DNA of 64,000 nt from [Actinomadura] parvosata subsp. kistnae (GTDB taxonomy: Bacteria; Actinomycetota; Actinomycetes; Streptosporangiales; Streptosporangiaceae): contig NZ_OOHJ01000023.1 of assembly GCF_900323885.1 (NCBI RefSeq), positions 1 to 64,000 on the forward strand, read 5' to 3'. Positions 54,925-62,887 of the stretch are shown piece by piece. The translations under genes and the position numbers were made by a program. Below the pieces are notes generated by a model that was not told the DNA's origin, searched no databases, and saw nothing but the letters and a program-made list of their open reading frames with translations. Within the stretch, counting starts at the first letter, position 1; every line of letters begins with the position of its first letter.

Positions 54925-56619
54925 CTACTTCGTCGGCTTCGCCAGCCCGACGGAGACCAGGTCGACGCCGCCGGAGTAGGAGTTGGACTGGTAGGCGCCC
55001 GCGATGTTCGCGCCGTTGACCAGGATGAGCTTCTCGTAGGCCAGCGGCACGACCGGAGCCAGCTTCATGATCTCCTTGTCCAGCTCGCCGTAGGCCGCGT
55101 TGGCCTGCTCGGCGTCCGTCATCGCGGCGATCTCGTCGATCCTGGCGTTGATGCCCTTGTCGTTGATCTGGGCCAGGTTGGAGTTGCCCTTGGCGGTGAT
55201 GTTGCGGCCGTCGAACAGCGGCGGCAGGAACGTCGCGCCGGACGCCCAGTCGGGGCACCAGCCGGTCACGGCCATGTCGTTCTGCTTGGCCGGGGTGCCG
55301 ATGACCTCGTAGTACGTCGAGGTGTCAATGTTGTTGATCTTTACCTCGATGCCGACCTGCTTGAGCGCCTCCTGGATGGCGACCGAGACCGCCGCCATCT
55401 TCGGCTGCGCCCGCGTGTCCAGCGTCAGCGAGAACCCGCCCGACAGGCCCGCCTCCGCCAGCAGCTTCTTGGCCTGCTCGACGTTGTACGGGTACGGGTC
55501 GTAGTCCACCCGCCCGGCCACCGTGGGCGGCTGGATCGAGGTGCCCTTCTGCGCCAGCAGGGAGCCGCCCATCGCCGCCACGATCGTGTCCTTGTCGATC
55601 GCGTAGTTGATCGCCTGGCGCACCCGCACGTCGCTCAGGTACTTCTTCGTGGTGTTCAGGCCCATGTAGGTGGTGCAGCCGTTCAGCCCCGACAGCGTGC
55701 GCGCCTTGATCTGCGGCGTCTGCACGCGCGCCACGGTCGCCGCCTGGATGCTCTGCCCGAGCGCGTCGGCGTCGGTGCCCTGACCGGCCAGCATGCGCTC
55801 GTCGATGGTGGCCGGGTCGAGCCCGAACGTCCACTCGAAGGCGTCCGGCTTGGCCGTGCGCACCTGGTCGGTCTCCTGCTTCCACTGCGGGTTGCGCACC
55901 AGCTTCAGCGACGCGTTGCGCTGGTAGCTGGCCACCTTGTATGGCCCGCTCGCGATCGGCTTGGAGTCGAACGCCGCGCCCGCCCCCGTGCCCTTGGGGA
56001 ACGGGGTGAAGTTCGCCAGCGCCAGCGCGCTCGGGAAGTCGGCGAACGGCTTCTTCAGGTGGATGACGACCGTCTTCGGGTCCGGCGTCTCGATCGTGTC
56101 GAGGTCGCCCGACAGGTACGGGCCCTTGTAGTCCTTCGGCGCGTCCAGCAGCAGCTTGCCGTACGGCGAGCCGATGCCCGCCTCCGGGTCGAAGGCGCGC
56201 GAGAAGCCGAACTTGACCGCCTCGCTGGTGATCGGCGTGCCGTCCTCGAAGAAGATGTTGTCCTTCAGCGTGAACGTCCACGTCTTGGCGCCGTCCGACG
56301 GCTTGCCCGTGTCGGTCGCCAGGTCCGGCACGATCTTCGTGCCCTCGGCGCCCGGCCCCGCGCCGAACGTCGTCAGGCCCCGGTAGATGAGCCGGTAGAA
56401 GTTGTTCACCCCGCCGTCGAAGCCGCGTACCGGGTCCAGGTGGGAGAAGTCCGCGTTGGCCAGGACGTGCACGGTGCCGCCGGTCGCGGGGGTCGCCTTC
56501 GCGCCCGTCCCGCCTCCAGCGGCCTGCGATGCCGTCCCGCCGCCACCGCCGCCGCCGCACGCGGACAGTGCCAGCACGGCGGTCATCGTGACGCTCGTGA
56601 GCGCCGCAGATCTCCTCAT
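54925..56619 (-). CDS. Peptide-binding lipoprotein of ABC importer (SBP_bac_5)
   Basis: A 564-residue solute-binding protein of the DppA/OppA family. Lipobox LSAC, then a Gly-rich linker. GGTVHVLANADFSHLDPVRGF starts the mature fold; KTWTFTLKDNIFFEDGTPITSEAVKFGFSRAFDP and SDVRVRQAINYAIDKDTIV are typical. It catches peptides or glycopeptides outside the cell. It overlaps the GH127 stop by four bases. Confidence 0.92.
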   Translation of the reverse strand: MRRSAALTSVTMTAVLALSACGGGGGGGTASQAAGGGTGAKATPATGGTVHVLANADFSHLDPVRGFDGGVNNFYRLIYRGLTTFGAGPGAEGTKIVPDLATDTGKPSDGAKTWTFTLKDNIFFEDGTPITSEAVKFGFSRAFDPEAGIGSPYGKLLLDAPKDYKGPYLSGDLDTIETPDPKTVVIHLKKPFADFPSALALANFTPFPKGTGAGAAFDSKPIASGPYKVASYQRNASLKLVRNPQWKQETDQVRTAKPDAFEWTFGLDPATIDERMLAGQGTDADALGQSIQAATVARVQTPQIKARTLSGLNGCTTYMGLNTTKKYLSDVRVRQAINYAIDKDTIVAAMGGSLLAQKGTSIQPPTVAGRVDYDPYPYNVEQAKKLLAEAGLSGGFSLTLDTRAQPKMAAVSVAIQEALKQVGIEVKINNIDTSTYYEVIGTPAKQNDMAVTGWCPDWASGATFLPPLFDGRNITAKGNSNLAQINDKGINARIDEIAAMTDAEQANAAYGELDKEIMKLAPVVPLAYEKLILVNGANIAGAYQSNSYSGGVDLVSVGLAKPTK

Positions 56620-58538
56620 TTCGCCTTCTTTCCATGAGTTGCGTACGGGGTCCTGACCCAGACCCGCATGGCTTCGGGGCCGCGGTTGCCCCAGAGGAAG
56701 TAGGGGACGAAGGTCGCCGTGACCGTCGTCTCCGGAAGCGCCTGCTCCAGCGGCAGCTCCGGGTAGAGCTCGGCGGAGGGCGGGGGAGCGGCGACGGCGG
56801 TGACGGTGAGCACCACCGCGTCATCTCGCCGTCCCGTGTTCGCGTTGACAATCTCGGGCGCACCGATCACCAGGTCGTCCACGGCCGCGTCCGGGCTGTC
56901 CTGCTGCTCCACGCAGTAGACCAGCGGGCCCCTGGCCAGGCTGACCGCGCCCCTGGTCGCGTCGAGGTAGGGGTGCGAGCCGTGCGCCCTGACCGGCATC
57001 GGCAGCGTCAGCCGTACCTCGTCGCCGGCCGCCCAGCGGCGCTCGACGCTCAGCCAGCCGTCCCGCGCCTGCGTTGCGTGCGGCTCGCCGTTGACGGTGA
57101 CCGCCGCGCCGCGCGCCCAGCCGGGCACCCGCAGCACCAGCCCGTACGGACCGTCCGGCGCCCGCTCGACCGTGATCCGCACGTCGCCGTCCCACGGGTA
57201 GCCGCTCTCCATGACCAGGCCCAGCTCCGTGCCCTCGACGCGGGCGCCGGTGTAGGCGGCGACCAGCAGCGCGCCGTCCCGCTCGGCCGCCACGTAGTCG
57301 GCGAGCTGCGCCATCCACCGCACGATGTTCGGCGGGCAGCACGGGCAGGTGAACCACGCCCGGCGCAGCGGCTCCCCGCCACTCTCCGCGCCGCTGCGCT
57401 GCTCGTGGTCGGGGCGGCGCTGCAGCGGGTTGTCGTAGAAGAACGCCCTGCCGTCGGCCGACAGGCCCACCGCGTAGGCGTTGTAGAGCACCCGCTCGAA
57501 CACGTCGAGGTACTTCGCGCCGCCCGTGGCCAGGAACATCCGCCAGGCCCACTGCATGACGGCGATCGCCGCGCAGGTCTCGCTGTAGGCGCGCTCGGAC
57601 GGCAGCTCGTACCGGTCGCCGATCGCCTCGTCGGAGTGGCGGCTGCCGAGCCCGCCCGTGACGTACAGCTTCGTCGCCACCATGTCGTCCCAGAGCCGCT
57701 CCAGCGCCTCGAACAGCGACCGGTCGCCCGTCTCCAGGAACACGTCGGCGGCGCCGGCCGCCAGGTACGCCATCCGCACCGCGTGCCCCGTCACCGACGG
57801 CAGCTCGCGGAAGGGCACGTGGTCCTGGAAGTAGTCGCCGGCGAAGATGCTGTGCTTGAGCTGCCCCGAGCCGCGCCGGTCCACGAACGCCGCCGCCAGG
57901 TCGAGGTAGGCGCGCAGCCCCGTCTCCCGGTACAGCTCGACCAGCGCCATCTCCACCTCGGGATGGCCGCACACCCCCTCGTCCGCGAACCGCTGCACCA
58001 CCAGGTCCGCGAACCGCTCCGCCACCCGCAGCAACCGCTCGTCGCCCATCCTGCGCGCCGCCGCGACGGCGGCCTGGATGAGGTGCCCCAGGTTGTACAG
58101 CTCGTGCCCCCACGCCAGGTCCTCCCACGGCTTCTTGGCCGCCGCCGGGTCCTGGAAGAAGGAGTTGAGGTAGCCGTCCCCGGCCTGGACCCGCTCCAGG
58201 AGGCCGACGACCTCCTCGAAGAACTCCCGTACGGGCTCCCCGGCGCGGCCGTCGCCCAGCTCGTAGGCCAGCCCCTCCAGGGTCTTGTACAGGTCGGTGT
58301 CCAGGAACGGGTAGCGGCCCCGGTACGGCGCCGGGTCCTGCTCCAGGAGCCGGCTCAGGTTGGCGACGTTGCCCGCCGCGCGCAGCTGCTCGATGGTGTG
58401 CGGGATCGTGGCCGTGCCGTTGCGGCGCTGCCAGTGGTGCAGCAGACCACCGGTGATCCGCACCCCGGCCAGCGGCCGCACGGCCCCGGCGGACGTGCGC
58501 ACGGCCCCGGACAGCGGCTTGACCTGCTTAGACGTCAT
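56616..58538 (-). CDS. GH127 beta-L-arabinofuranosidase-like enzyme (DUF1680)
   Basis: A 640-residue glycoside hydrolase of family 127, founded on the Bifidobacterium enzyme that removes beta-L-arabinofuranose linked to hydroxyproline in plant extensin. The cysteine cluster with zinc and catalytic Cys is TCPCCPPNIVRWMAQL (about residues 394-408); the conserved acidic motif and YETCA-type SETCAAIAVMQWAWRM are present. No signal peptide, so it acts on imported substrate. GGGAAGG precedes ATG 58538. First gene of a nine-gene operon. Confidence 0.9.
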   Translation of the reverse strand: MTSKQVKPLSGAVRTSAGAVRPLAGVRITGGLLHHWQRRNGTATIPHTIEQLRAAGNVANLSRLLEQDPAPYRGRYPFLDTDLYKTLEGLAYELGDGRAGEPVREFFEEVVGLLERVQAGDGYLNSFFQDPAAAKKPWEDLAWGHELYNLGHLIQAAVAAARRMGDERLLRVAERFADLVVQRFADEGVCGHPEVEMALVELYRETGLRAYLDLAAAFVDRRGSGQLKHSIFAGDYFQDHVPFRELPSVTGHAVRMAYLAAGAADVFLETGDRSLFEALERLWDDMVATKLYVTGGLGSRHSDEAIGDRYELPSERAYSETCAAIAVMQWAWRMFLATGGAKYLDVFERVLYNAYAVGLSADGRAFFYDNPLQRRPDHEQRSGAESGGEPLRRAWFTCPCCPPNIVRWMAQLADYVAAERDGALLVAAYTGARVEGTELGLVMESGYPWDGDVRITVERAPDGPYGLVLRVPGWARGAAVTVNGEPHATQARDGWLSVERRWAAGDEVRLTLPMPVRAHGSHPYLDATRGAVSLARGPLVYCVEQQDSPDAAVDDLVIGAPEIVNANTGRRDDAVVLTVTAVAAPPPSAELYPELPLEQALPETTVTATFVPYFLWGNRGPEAMRVWVRTPYATHGKKAK

Positions 58539-58680
58539 GAACCTTCCCAGTAATGTGTGGCATTGCACTGAACCATAGGTGTCCGGGAGGTGAGTTGCCA
58601 AGGGTTGCGGGGGTGACGAAAAGAGAAAGTAACCCGTCCGGAATCTGGGACGAGCGGTCGCGGCTGGCTACAGTGGCGCG

Positions 58681-59202
58681 GTGCGACGCGTATCCGTGGT
58701 GGGGAACTCGGGCTCCGGAAAGTCCACGCTGGCCGCCGCTCTGGCGGCCCGGCTCGGCGTGCCCTGGCTGGAGCTCGACTCGGTCTTCCACATGGAGGGC
58801 TGGACGCCGAGGCCGAAGGAGGAGTTCCGGGCCGAGGTCGACAAGTTCACCGCCGCCGACGGGTGGGTGGTCGACGGCAACTACTCCGCCGCCCGGGACC
58901 TGGTGTGGGCGCGGGCCGACACCGTCGTCTGGTTCGACCTGCCCCGGCACACCGTGCTGCGCCGGCTGCTGCCCCGGACGCTGCGGCGGATGGCGACCGG
59001 GGCCGAGCTGTGGAACGGCAACAAGGAGTCGTTCCGGTTCCTGTTCTCCAAGGACGAGTCGATCATCCGGTGGGCGTGGACGCAGCACGCCGTCTACCGG
59101 GAGCGGTACCGCCGGGCCGCCGCCGATCCGGCGTACGCGCACCTGACGTTCGTCCGCATCGCTTCACAGAGGGACGCCGACGACCTGCTCGGTGGGCTCT
59201 AG
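58681..59202 (+). CDS. P-loop kinase, adenylate kinase-like
   Basis: A 173-residue P-loop protein of the FlaR/AAA_17 type (annotated as topology modulation or adenylate kinase-like). Walker A GNSGSGKST (residues 8-16), ELDSVFHMEGWTPRPKEEF, WVVDGNY and a C-terminal WTQHAVYRERY motif are family signs. GTG 58681. The substrate is unknown. The last codons and stop form part of an 11-base tandem duplication. Confidence 0.75.
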   Translation: MRRVSVVGNSGSGKSTLAAALAARLGVPWLELDSVFHMEGWTPRPKEEFRAEVDKFTAADGWVVDGNYSAARDLVWARADTVVWFDLPRHTVLRRLLPRTLRRMATGAELWNGNKESFRFLFSKDESIIRWAWTQHAVYRERYRRAAADPAYAHLTFVRIASQRDADDLLGGL

Positions 59203-59221
59203 GACTGCTCTAGGACTGCTC
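59196..59221. repeat. Eleven-base tandem duplication over convergent stop codons
   Basis: GCTCTAGGACT at 59196-59206 and 59207-59217, plus four more bases of a third copy. It carries the TAG of the kinase gene and the stop of the reverse HxlR gene. Confidence 0.9.
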
Positions 59222-59719
59222 GGGGGCGAGGCCGCTGCGCCGGGCCAGCACCTTGGTGCCCGGGCCGTAGGCGGCGCCGGGGCCGGGGAGCGCCGTCGCG
59301 GTCTCGGCGGTCACCGGATCGCCGCAGGACGAGCAGCAGACCCGCGGCGTGAACTCCGTGCCGCAGGAGTCGTGCACCAGGCGCACCGGCGGGCCGCCCG
59401 CCGGCGTGGCCCACTTGTCGCCCCAGGCCATCAGCGCCATCAGCACGGGCACCAGCTCGCGGCCGGCCTCGCTGAGGTGGTACTCGTACCGCGGCGGCCG
59501 CTCCTGGTACGCCCGGCGCTCCACGATGCCGTCGGCCACCAGCGCCTGGAGGCGGCGGGTGAGCAGGTTGCGGGCGATGCCGAGGTTCTCCGCGATGTCG
59601 TCGAAGCGGTGCAGGCCGAGGTAGAGGTCGCGCACGATCAGCGGGGTCCACCACTCGCCGACGCGCTCCAGCGACTGCCCGATCGAGCAGTGCATCTCCG
59701 CGAAGCTGGTCCGTTGCAT
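59210..59719 (-). CDS. HxlR-family transcriptional regulator
   Basis: A 169-residue winged-helix protein. MHCSIGQSLERVGEWWTPLIVRDLYLGLHRFDDIAENLGIARNLLTRRLQALVADGIVERR is the HxlR signature with the usual first Cys. The C-terminal extension has a zinc-ribbon-like set (HDSCGTEF, CCSSCG). Divergent from the tautomerase gene; the shared gap holds a large inverted repeat. Confidence 0.9.
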   Translation of the reverse strand: MQRTSFAEMHCSIGQSLERVGEWWTPLIVRDLYLGLHRFDDIAENLGIARNLLTRRLQALVADGIVERRAYQERPPRYEYHLSEAGRELVPVLMALMAWGDKWATPAGGPPVRLVHDSCGTEFTPRVCCSSCGDPVTAETATALPGPGAAYGPGTKVLARRSGLAPEQS

Positions 59720-59740
59720 GACCTCAGTGTAGAGGGTTGC

Positions 59741-59787
59741 TTCATTAAACTCACAGCCGTACGGTGTGATCAGGCAGGTTTAATGAA
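59741..59787. promoter_or_regulatory. HxlR operator pair between divergent genes
   Basis: TTCATTAAAC (59741-59750) and GTTTAATGAA (59778-59787) are perfect inverted copies, 27 bases apart, between the hxlR start (59719) and the tautomerase start (59799). AT-rich against a GC-rich background. Fits HxlR control of both genes. Confidence 0.65.
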
Positions 59788-59798
59788 AGGACTGACTC

Positions 59799-60233
59799 AT
59801 GCCGTTCGTGGAACTGTTCGTCCCCAAGGGCTCGCTCGACCAGGAGCACCGCGAGAAGATCGGCGGGCGCCTGGTGTCGGAGGTGATGATCGCCGAGGGC
59901 GCCCCCGACAACGAGGCCGCCCGGTCCATCTCCTGGCTCGTGGTCAACGAGATCGACGCCTGGTTCGTGGGCGGCCGGCCACTGCCCGCCGGGGAGAAGC
60001 CGAAATACGTGGTGAGAGTCGGGGTGCCGGCCGGGTCGATGAACGACGACAAGCGCCGCGACATCGTCCGGCGGGTCACCCGCGTGCTCGCCGACGCCGA
60101 CACCGATCCCGAACGGTTCGCCCAGCCCGGCACCGCGTGGGTGCACATCAACGAGATCCCCGAGGGCAACTGGGGCGCGGGCGGGCAGATCGTCCGCATC
60201 GAGGACATCGTAACGCTCGTGGCCGGCGCCTAG
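59799..60233 (+). CDS. Tautomerase-family protein
   Basis: A 144-residue protein of the 4-oxalocrotonate tautomerase/MIF-like superfamily, two fused half-domains. Pro2 after the initiator Met (MPFVELFVPKG) is the likely catalytic base; IPEGNWGAGG near the C-terminus is also typical. GAAAGGA precedes the start. Controlled with hxlR by the shared operator; substrate unknown. Confidence 0.8.
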   Translation: MPFVELFVPKGSLDQEHREKIGGRLVSEVMIAEGAPDNEAARSISWLVVNEIDAWFVGGRPLPAGEKPKYVVRVGVPAGSMNDDKRRDIVRRVTRVLADADTDPERFAQPGTAWVHINEIPEGNWGAGGQIVRIEDIVTLVAGA

Positions 60234-60236
60234 CCC

Positions 60237-60976
60237 TCAGCGCTCGATGAGCGTGACCTCCAGGGAGTAGTGCGAGGCCCGGTAGACGTGGGAGCCGTGC
60301 TCGACGGCCCGCCCCTGGTCGTCGTAGGTGGTGCGGATCATCGTCAGCAGCGGCGCCCCCGCCGCTCCTCCAGCAGCCGGGCCTCGGCCTGGGTGGCGGC
60401 CCTGGCGCCGATGCGCTGGTTGGCGACGCGCATGCGGACCCCGGCGCCCCGCAGCAGCTCGTACAGGCCCCGGCCCTCCAGGTCGGCGGCCGTGAGCTGG
60501 GCCAGCCCCAGCGGGAGCCAGTTGTGCAGGACCGCCAGCGGCTCCCCGGCCGCGAAGCGGACGCGCTCCAGGTAGAGGATCTGCGAGCCCGGCTCCACGC
60601 CCAGGATGGGCGCGATCTCCTCCTCCACCGGCCGCGGCTCCAGCGCCAGCACCTGCGTGGCCGGCTCCTGGCCCGACCTGCGCAGGTCGTCGTAGAGGCT
60701 CGTCAGCTCCACCGAGCGCTTGACCTGCCCGTGCACGACCTGCGTGCCGACGCCGCGCTTGCGCACCAGCAGTCCCTTGTCCACGAGGTACTGGATGGCC
60801 TGGCGGATCGTGGGCCGCGACAGGCCCAGCTTGTCGGCCAGCAGGATCTCGTTGTCCAGCCGCGAGCCGGGGGCCAGGTCGCCGCGGCGGATCGCCTCCG
60901 CGATCTGCTCGGCCACCTGGAAGTAGAGCGGCACGGGACTGGACCGGTCCAGGTCGATGGCCAGGTTCGCGGTCAT
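60237..60976 (-). CDS. GntR-family regulator with UTRA domain (one frameshift)
   Basis: N-terminal winged helix (residues 8-75: PVPLYFQVAEQIAEAIRRGDLAPGSRLDNEILLADKLGLSRPTIRQAIQYLVDKGLL) and a UTRA effector domain (about 95-245). The frame breaks at the C run 60356-60360; one more base gives EERRGAPLLTMIRTTYDDQGRAVEHG and a full C-terminus (SHYSLEVTLIER), about 246 residues. GntR/UTRA regulators often sense sugars. No target gene adjacent. Its stop lies three bases from the convergent tautomerase stop. Confidence 0.85.
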
Positions 60977-61091
60977 GCTGATCAGCTTAACCCAGGTCAG
61001 AATGTCCAGACAAACGAGCGTCATTCGGGCCGGGCTCGCGCCGGCCGGGCCCCCGCGTACCCGCCCGCGCGGGTCCGTGGATGATGTCCGG

Positions 61092-61336
61092 ATGACCGAC
61101 CGAGCACGACTGCCCGCCGGGCTCATCGCGCCGACCCTCGGCAGCTTCGGGATCGGCCTGACCGAGTTCGTGATCGCCGGGCTGCTTCCCTGGGCGCCTG
61201 GCTCGGCGGGCTGGCCATCAGCGTCGGCCTCGGCTACACCGCGCCGCTGTACGCCGGCGCCGCCCTCGTCCTGGCCGCGCTCGCCGTGATGGCGGTCAGC
61301 GCGCGACGAGCGGCGGCAGCTCCGCCAGCGACGTGA
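61092..61336 (+). pseudogene. MFS transporter remnant with large internal deletion
   Basis: The first 33 residues (LPAGLIAPTLGSFGIGLTEFVIAGLLP) are the start of a DHA1-type major facilitator. A shift near 61190 leads directly to the last helices (GAWLGGLAISVGLGYTAPLYAGAALVLAALAVMAVSARR) in another frame, stop at 61334-61336. Roughly 300 internal residues are gone. The 3' end overlaps the reverse HAD gene by 41 bases. Confidence 0.8.
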
Positions 61337-61988
61337 TGCGGGGAAAACCGTCGGGCGGCGGCCCCGCGGTGAGGCGGTCCAGCCAGATCGAGCGCATCCC
61401 CGTGACGGCGGGCCCGGTCACGTCGTTGTCGAGGTCGTCGCCGACCAGCAGCACCTCCTGCGGCGGCAGGCCCAGCGCGGCGGCGGCGCCGGTGTAGCAG
61501 GCGGGGGCCGGTTTGAAGTGGCCGCCCAGGACCTCGCCCGTCAGCACCGGCCCCACCAGCCCGGCCAGCCCGATCGCGCGGACCTTCGCCTCCTGCATCG
61601 GCAGCGTGCCGTTGGTCAGCACCCCGATCGTGTATCCGCCCAGCTCGGCCAGCGCCCCCGCCGCGTCGGGGAACGCCGCCCAGTGCTCCCGGTACAGCGT
61701 GGCGAAGGCGTCGTAGGCGGCGTCGAGGTCGCCCGGCACGGGCAGGGCCAGCTCGTCGCACAGCGCGGCCAGCCGCAGCCGCCGCTGCTCCTGCACCGAG
61801 CACCGCCCCTCCTGCCACATCGCCAGGTACGGGGCCTCCAGCGCCGCCCAGATCGCCGCCGCCTCGCCGAGCCGCGGATGGCCGGGGAACCGCCGTGCCA
61901 CCCAGGCCGTGATGGCCGCGTCGGCCGCGCCGCGGTGGTCGAACAGGGTGCCGTCGAGGTCGAACAGGATGCCCTTGATCCGGTTCAC
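61296..61988 (-). CDS. HAD-superfamily hydrolase
   Basis: A 230-residue phosphatase-like protein. Motif I ILFDLDGTLFDH (nucleophile Asp), motif II VLTNGT, motif III Lys in FKPAP, and motif IV VGDDLDND are all present, with a helical cap of type C1. Start GTG 61988 lies in one copy of a tandem 41-base duplication with the end of the upstream gene. Substrate not predictable. Confidence 0.88.
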   Translation of the reverse strand: MNRIKGILFDLDGTLFDHRGAADAAITAWVARRFPGHPRLGEAAAIWAALEAPYLAMWQEGRCSVQEQRRLRLAALCDELALPVPGDLDAAYDAFATLYREHWAAFPDAAGALAELGGYTIGVLTNGTLPMQEAKVRAIGLAGLVGPVLTGEVLGGHFKPAPACYTGAAAALGLPPQEVLLVGDDLDNDVTGPAVTGMRSIWLDRLTAGPPPDGFPRITSLAELPPLVAR

Positions 61989-62058
61989 GGGATGGCTCCG
62001 CGCCGATGCGGGCCGCTGATCCGGTTCACGGGGCGGCTTCCGCGCCGATGCGGGCCGC
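61976..62058. repeat. Tandem 41/42-base duplication at a gene junction
   Basis: 61976-62016 and 62017-62058 abut and differ by only a few bases plus one indel. One copy carries the GTG start of the HAD gene, the other the stop of the 62026 gene; in the second copy the same GTG overlaps the TGA. Confidence 0.9.
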
Positions 62059-62751
62059 CGTCTCCCGGGGCGGGTAGCCGAGCGTCAGGCCGCGCACCGA
62101 CAGGGCGGCCTGCGCGAACAGCGCCTCGGCGTTCTCGGTGAGCACGTAGTCGAGCGCGGGGGAGCGGGAGCGGTGCGCGTCGAGCGCCTGCGCCTCACGC
62201 TCCGCGACGTCCTTCGGCAGCGCCTCGCGGTAGTCGGCGATCAGCGCGTCGAGGTCGAACAGCTGGCCGTACCGCTCCGACGTGCCCGCCACCACCCGCA
62301 CCAGCTCGCCGTCCAGTTGCGCCCGGTAGACGAGGTTCGTGCCGCCGCTCTTGGCGAACCAGCGCATCACCTCGTCGGCGGGCAGCGTGAACGCGCCGTA
62401 CGGCTTGCGGCCGTACAGCAGCGCCTCGGCGATCCACCGGTCGCACCACAGCTCGTCGCGGTAGGGCGCCGGGGCGTGCGGGTCGACGGCCAGGCCCTGC
62501 GCCAGCACCGGGTTCCACGCCGACACCATGGGGCTGCTGAAGCGGGGCATGCGCGGGCCGCGCCAGTGGCTCAGCGCGTAGCCGTACCAGACGGTCACGA
62601 CCTCGACCCTGCGCCTGGGCAGGGGACGCTCGTAGGTGCCGTTCATGATCTGGCCCCCGTCGGGGTGCCGCCATGGGCCGGGAGTGAGGCCGAGGTCTGT
62701 GGGGGCCGGAGGGGTCCGGTAGTCGGGATGGAGTATCCACGCGTCCGCCAC
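62026..62751 (-). CDS. Protein of unknown function
   Basis: A 241-residue soluble protein with no recognised domain. Notable stretches: ADAWILHPDYRTPPAP at the start, many aromatic residues (VVTVWYGYALSHWRG, ELWCDRWIAEALLYGRKPYGAF), and a helical C-terminal half (LDALIADYREALPKDVAEREAQALDAHRSR). GTG 62751 is used; the frame is open to 62820. It is divergent from the XRE regulator and just upstream of the HAD gene; it may be regulated by the former. Confidence 0.6.
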   Translation of the reverse strand: MADAWILHPDYRTPPAPTDLGLTPGPWRHPDGGQIMNGTYERPLPRRRVEVVTVWYGYALSHWRGPRMPRFSSPMVSAWNPVLAQGLAVDPHAPAPYRDELWCDRWIAEALLYGRKPYGAFTLPADEVMRWFAKSGGTNLVYRAQLDGELVRVVAGTSERYGQLFDLDALIADYREALPKDVAEREAQALDAHRSRSPALDYVLTENAEALFAQAALSVRGLTLGYPPRETAARIGAEAAP

Positions 62752-62887
62752 AGTTTCTCTGCCTTTCGGATTGGCGTATGCATGACGTGTCTGACCACTA
62801 GAGTGGCCATCGTGCAACACCCGTCACTCGGTTTCAATAGACCAGGTGTAAACGCTGATATTTGTCATCGATGGTTGTGACAGACGT

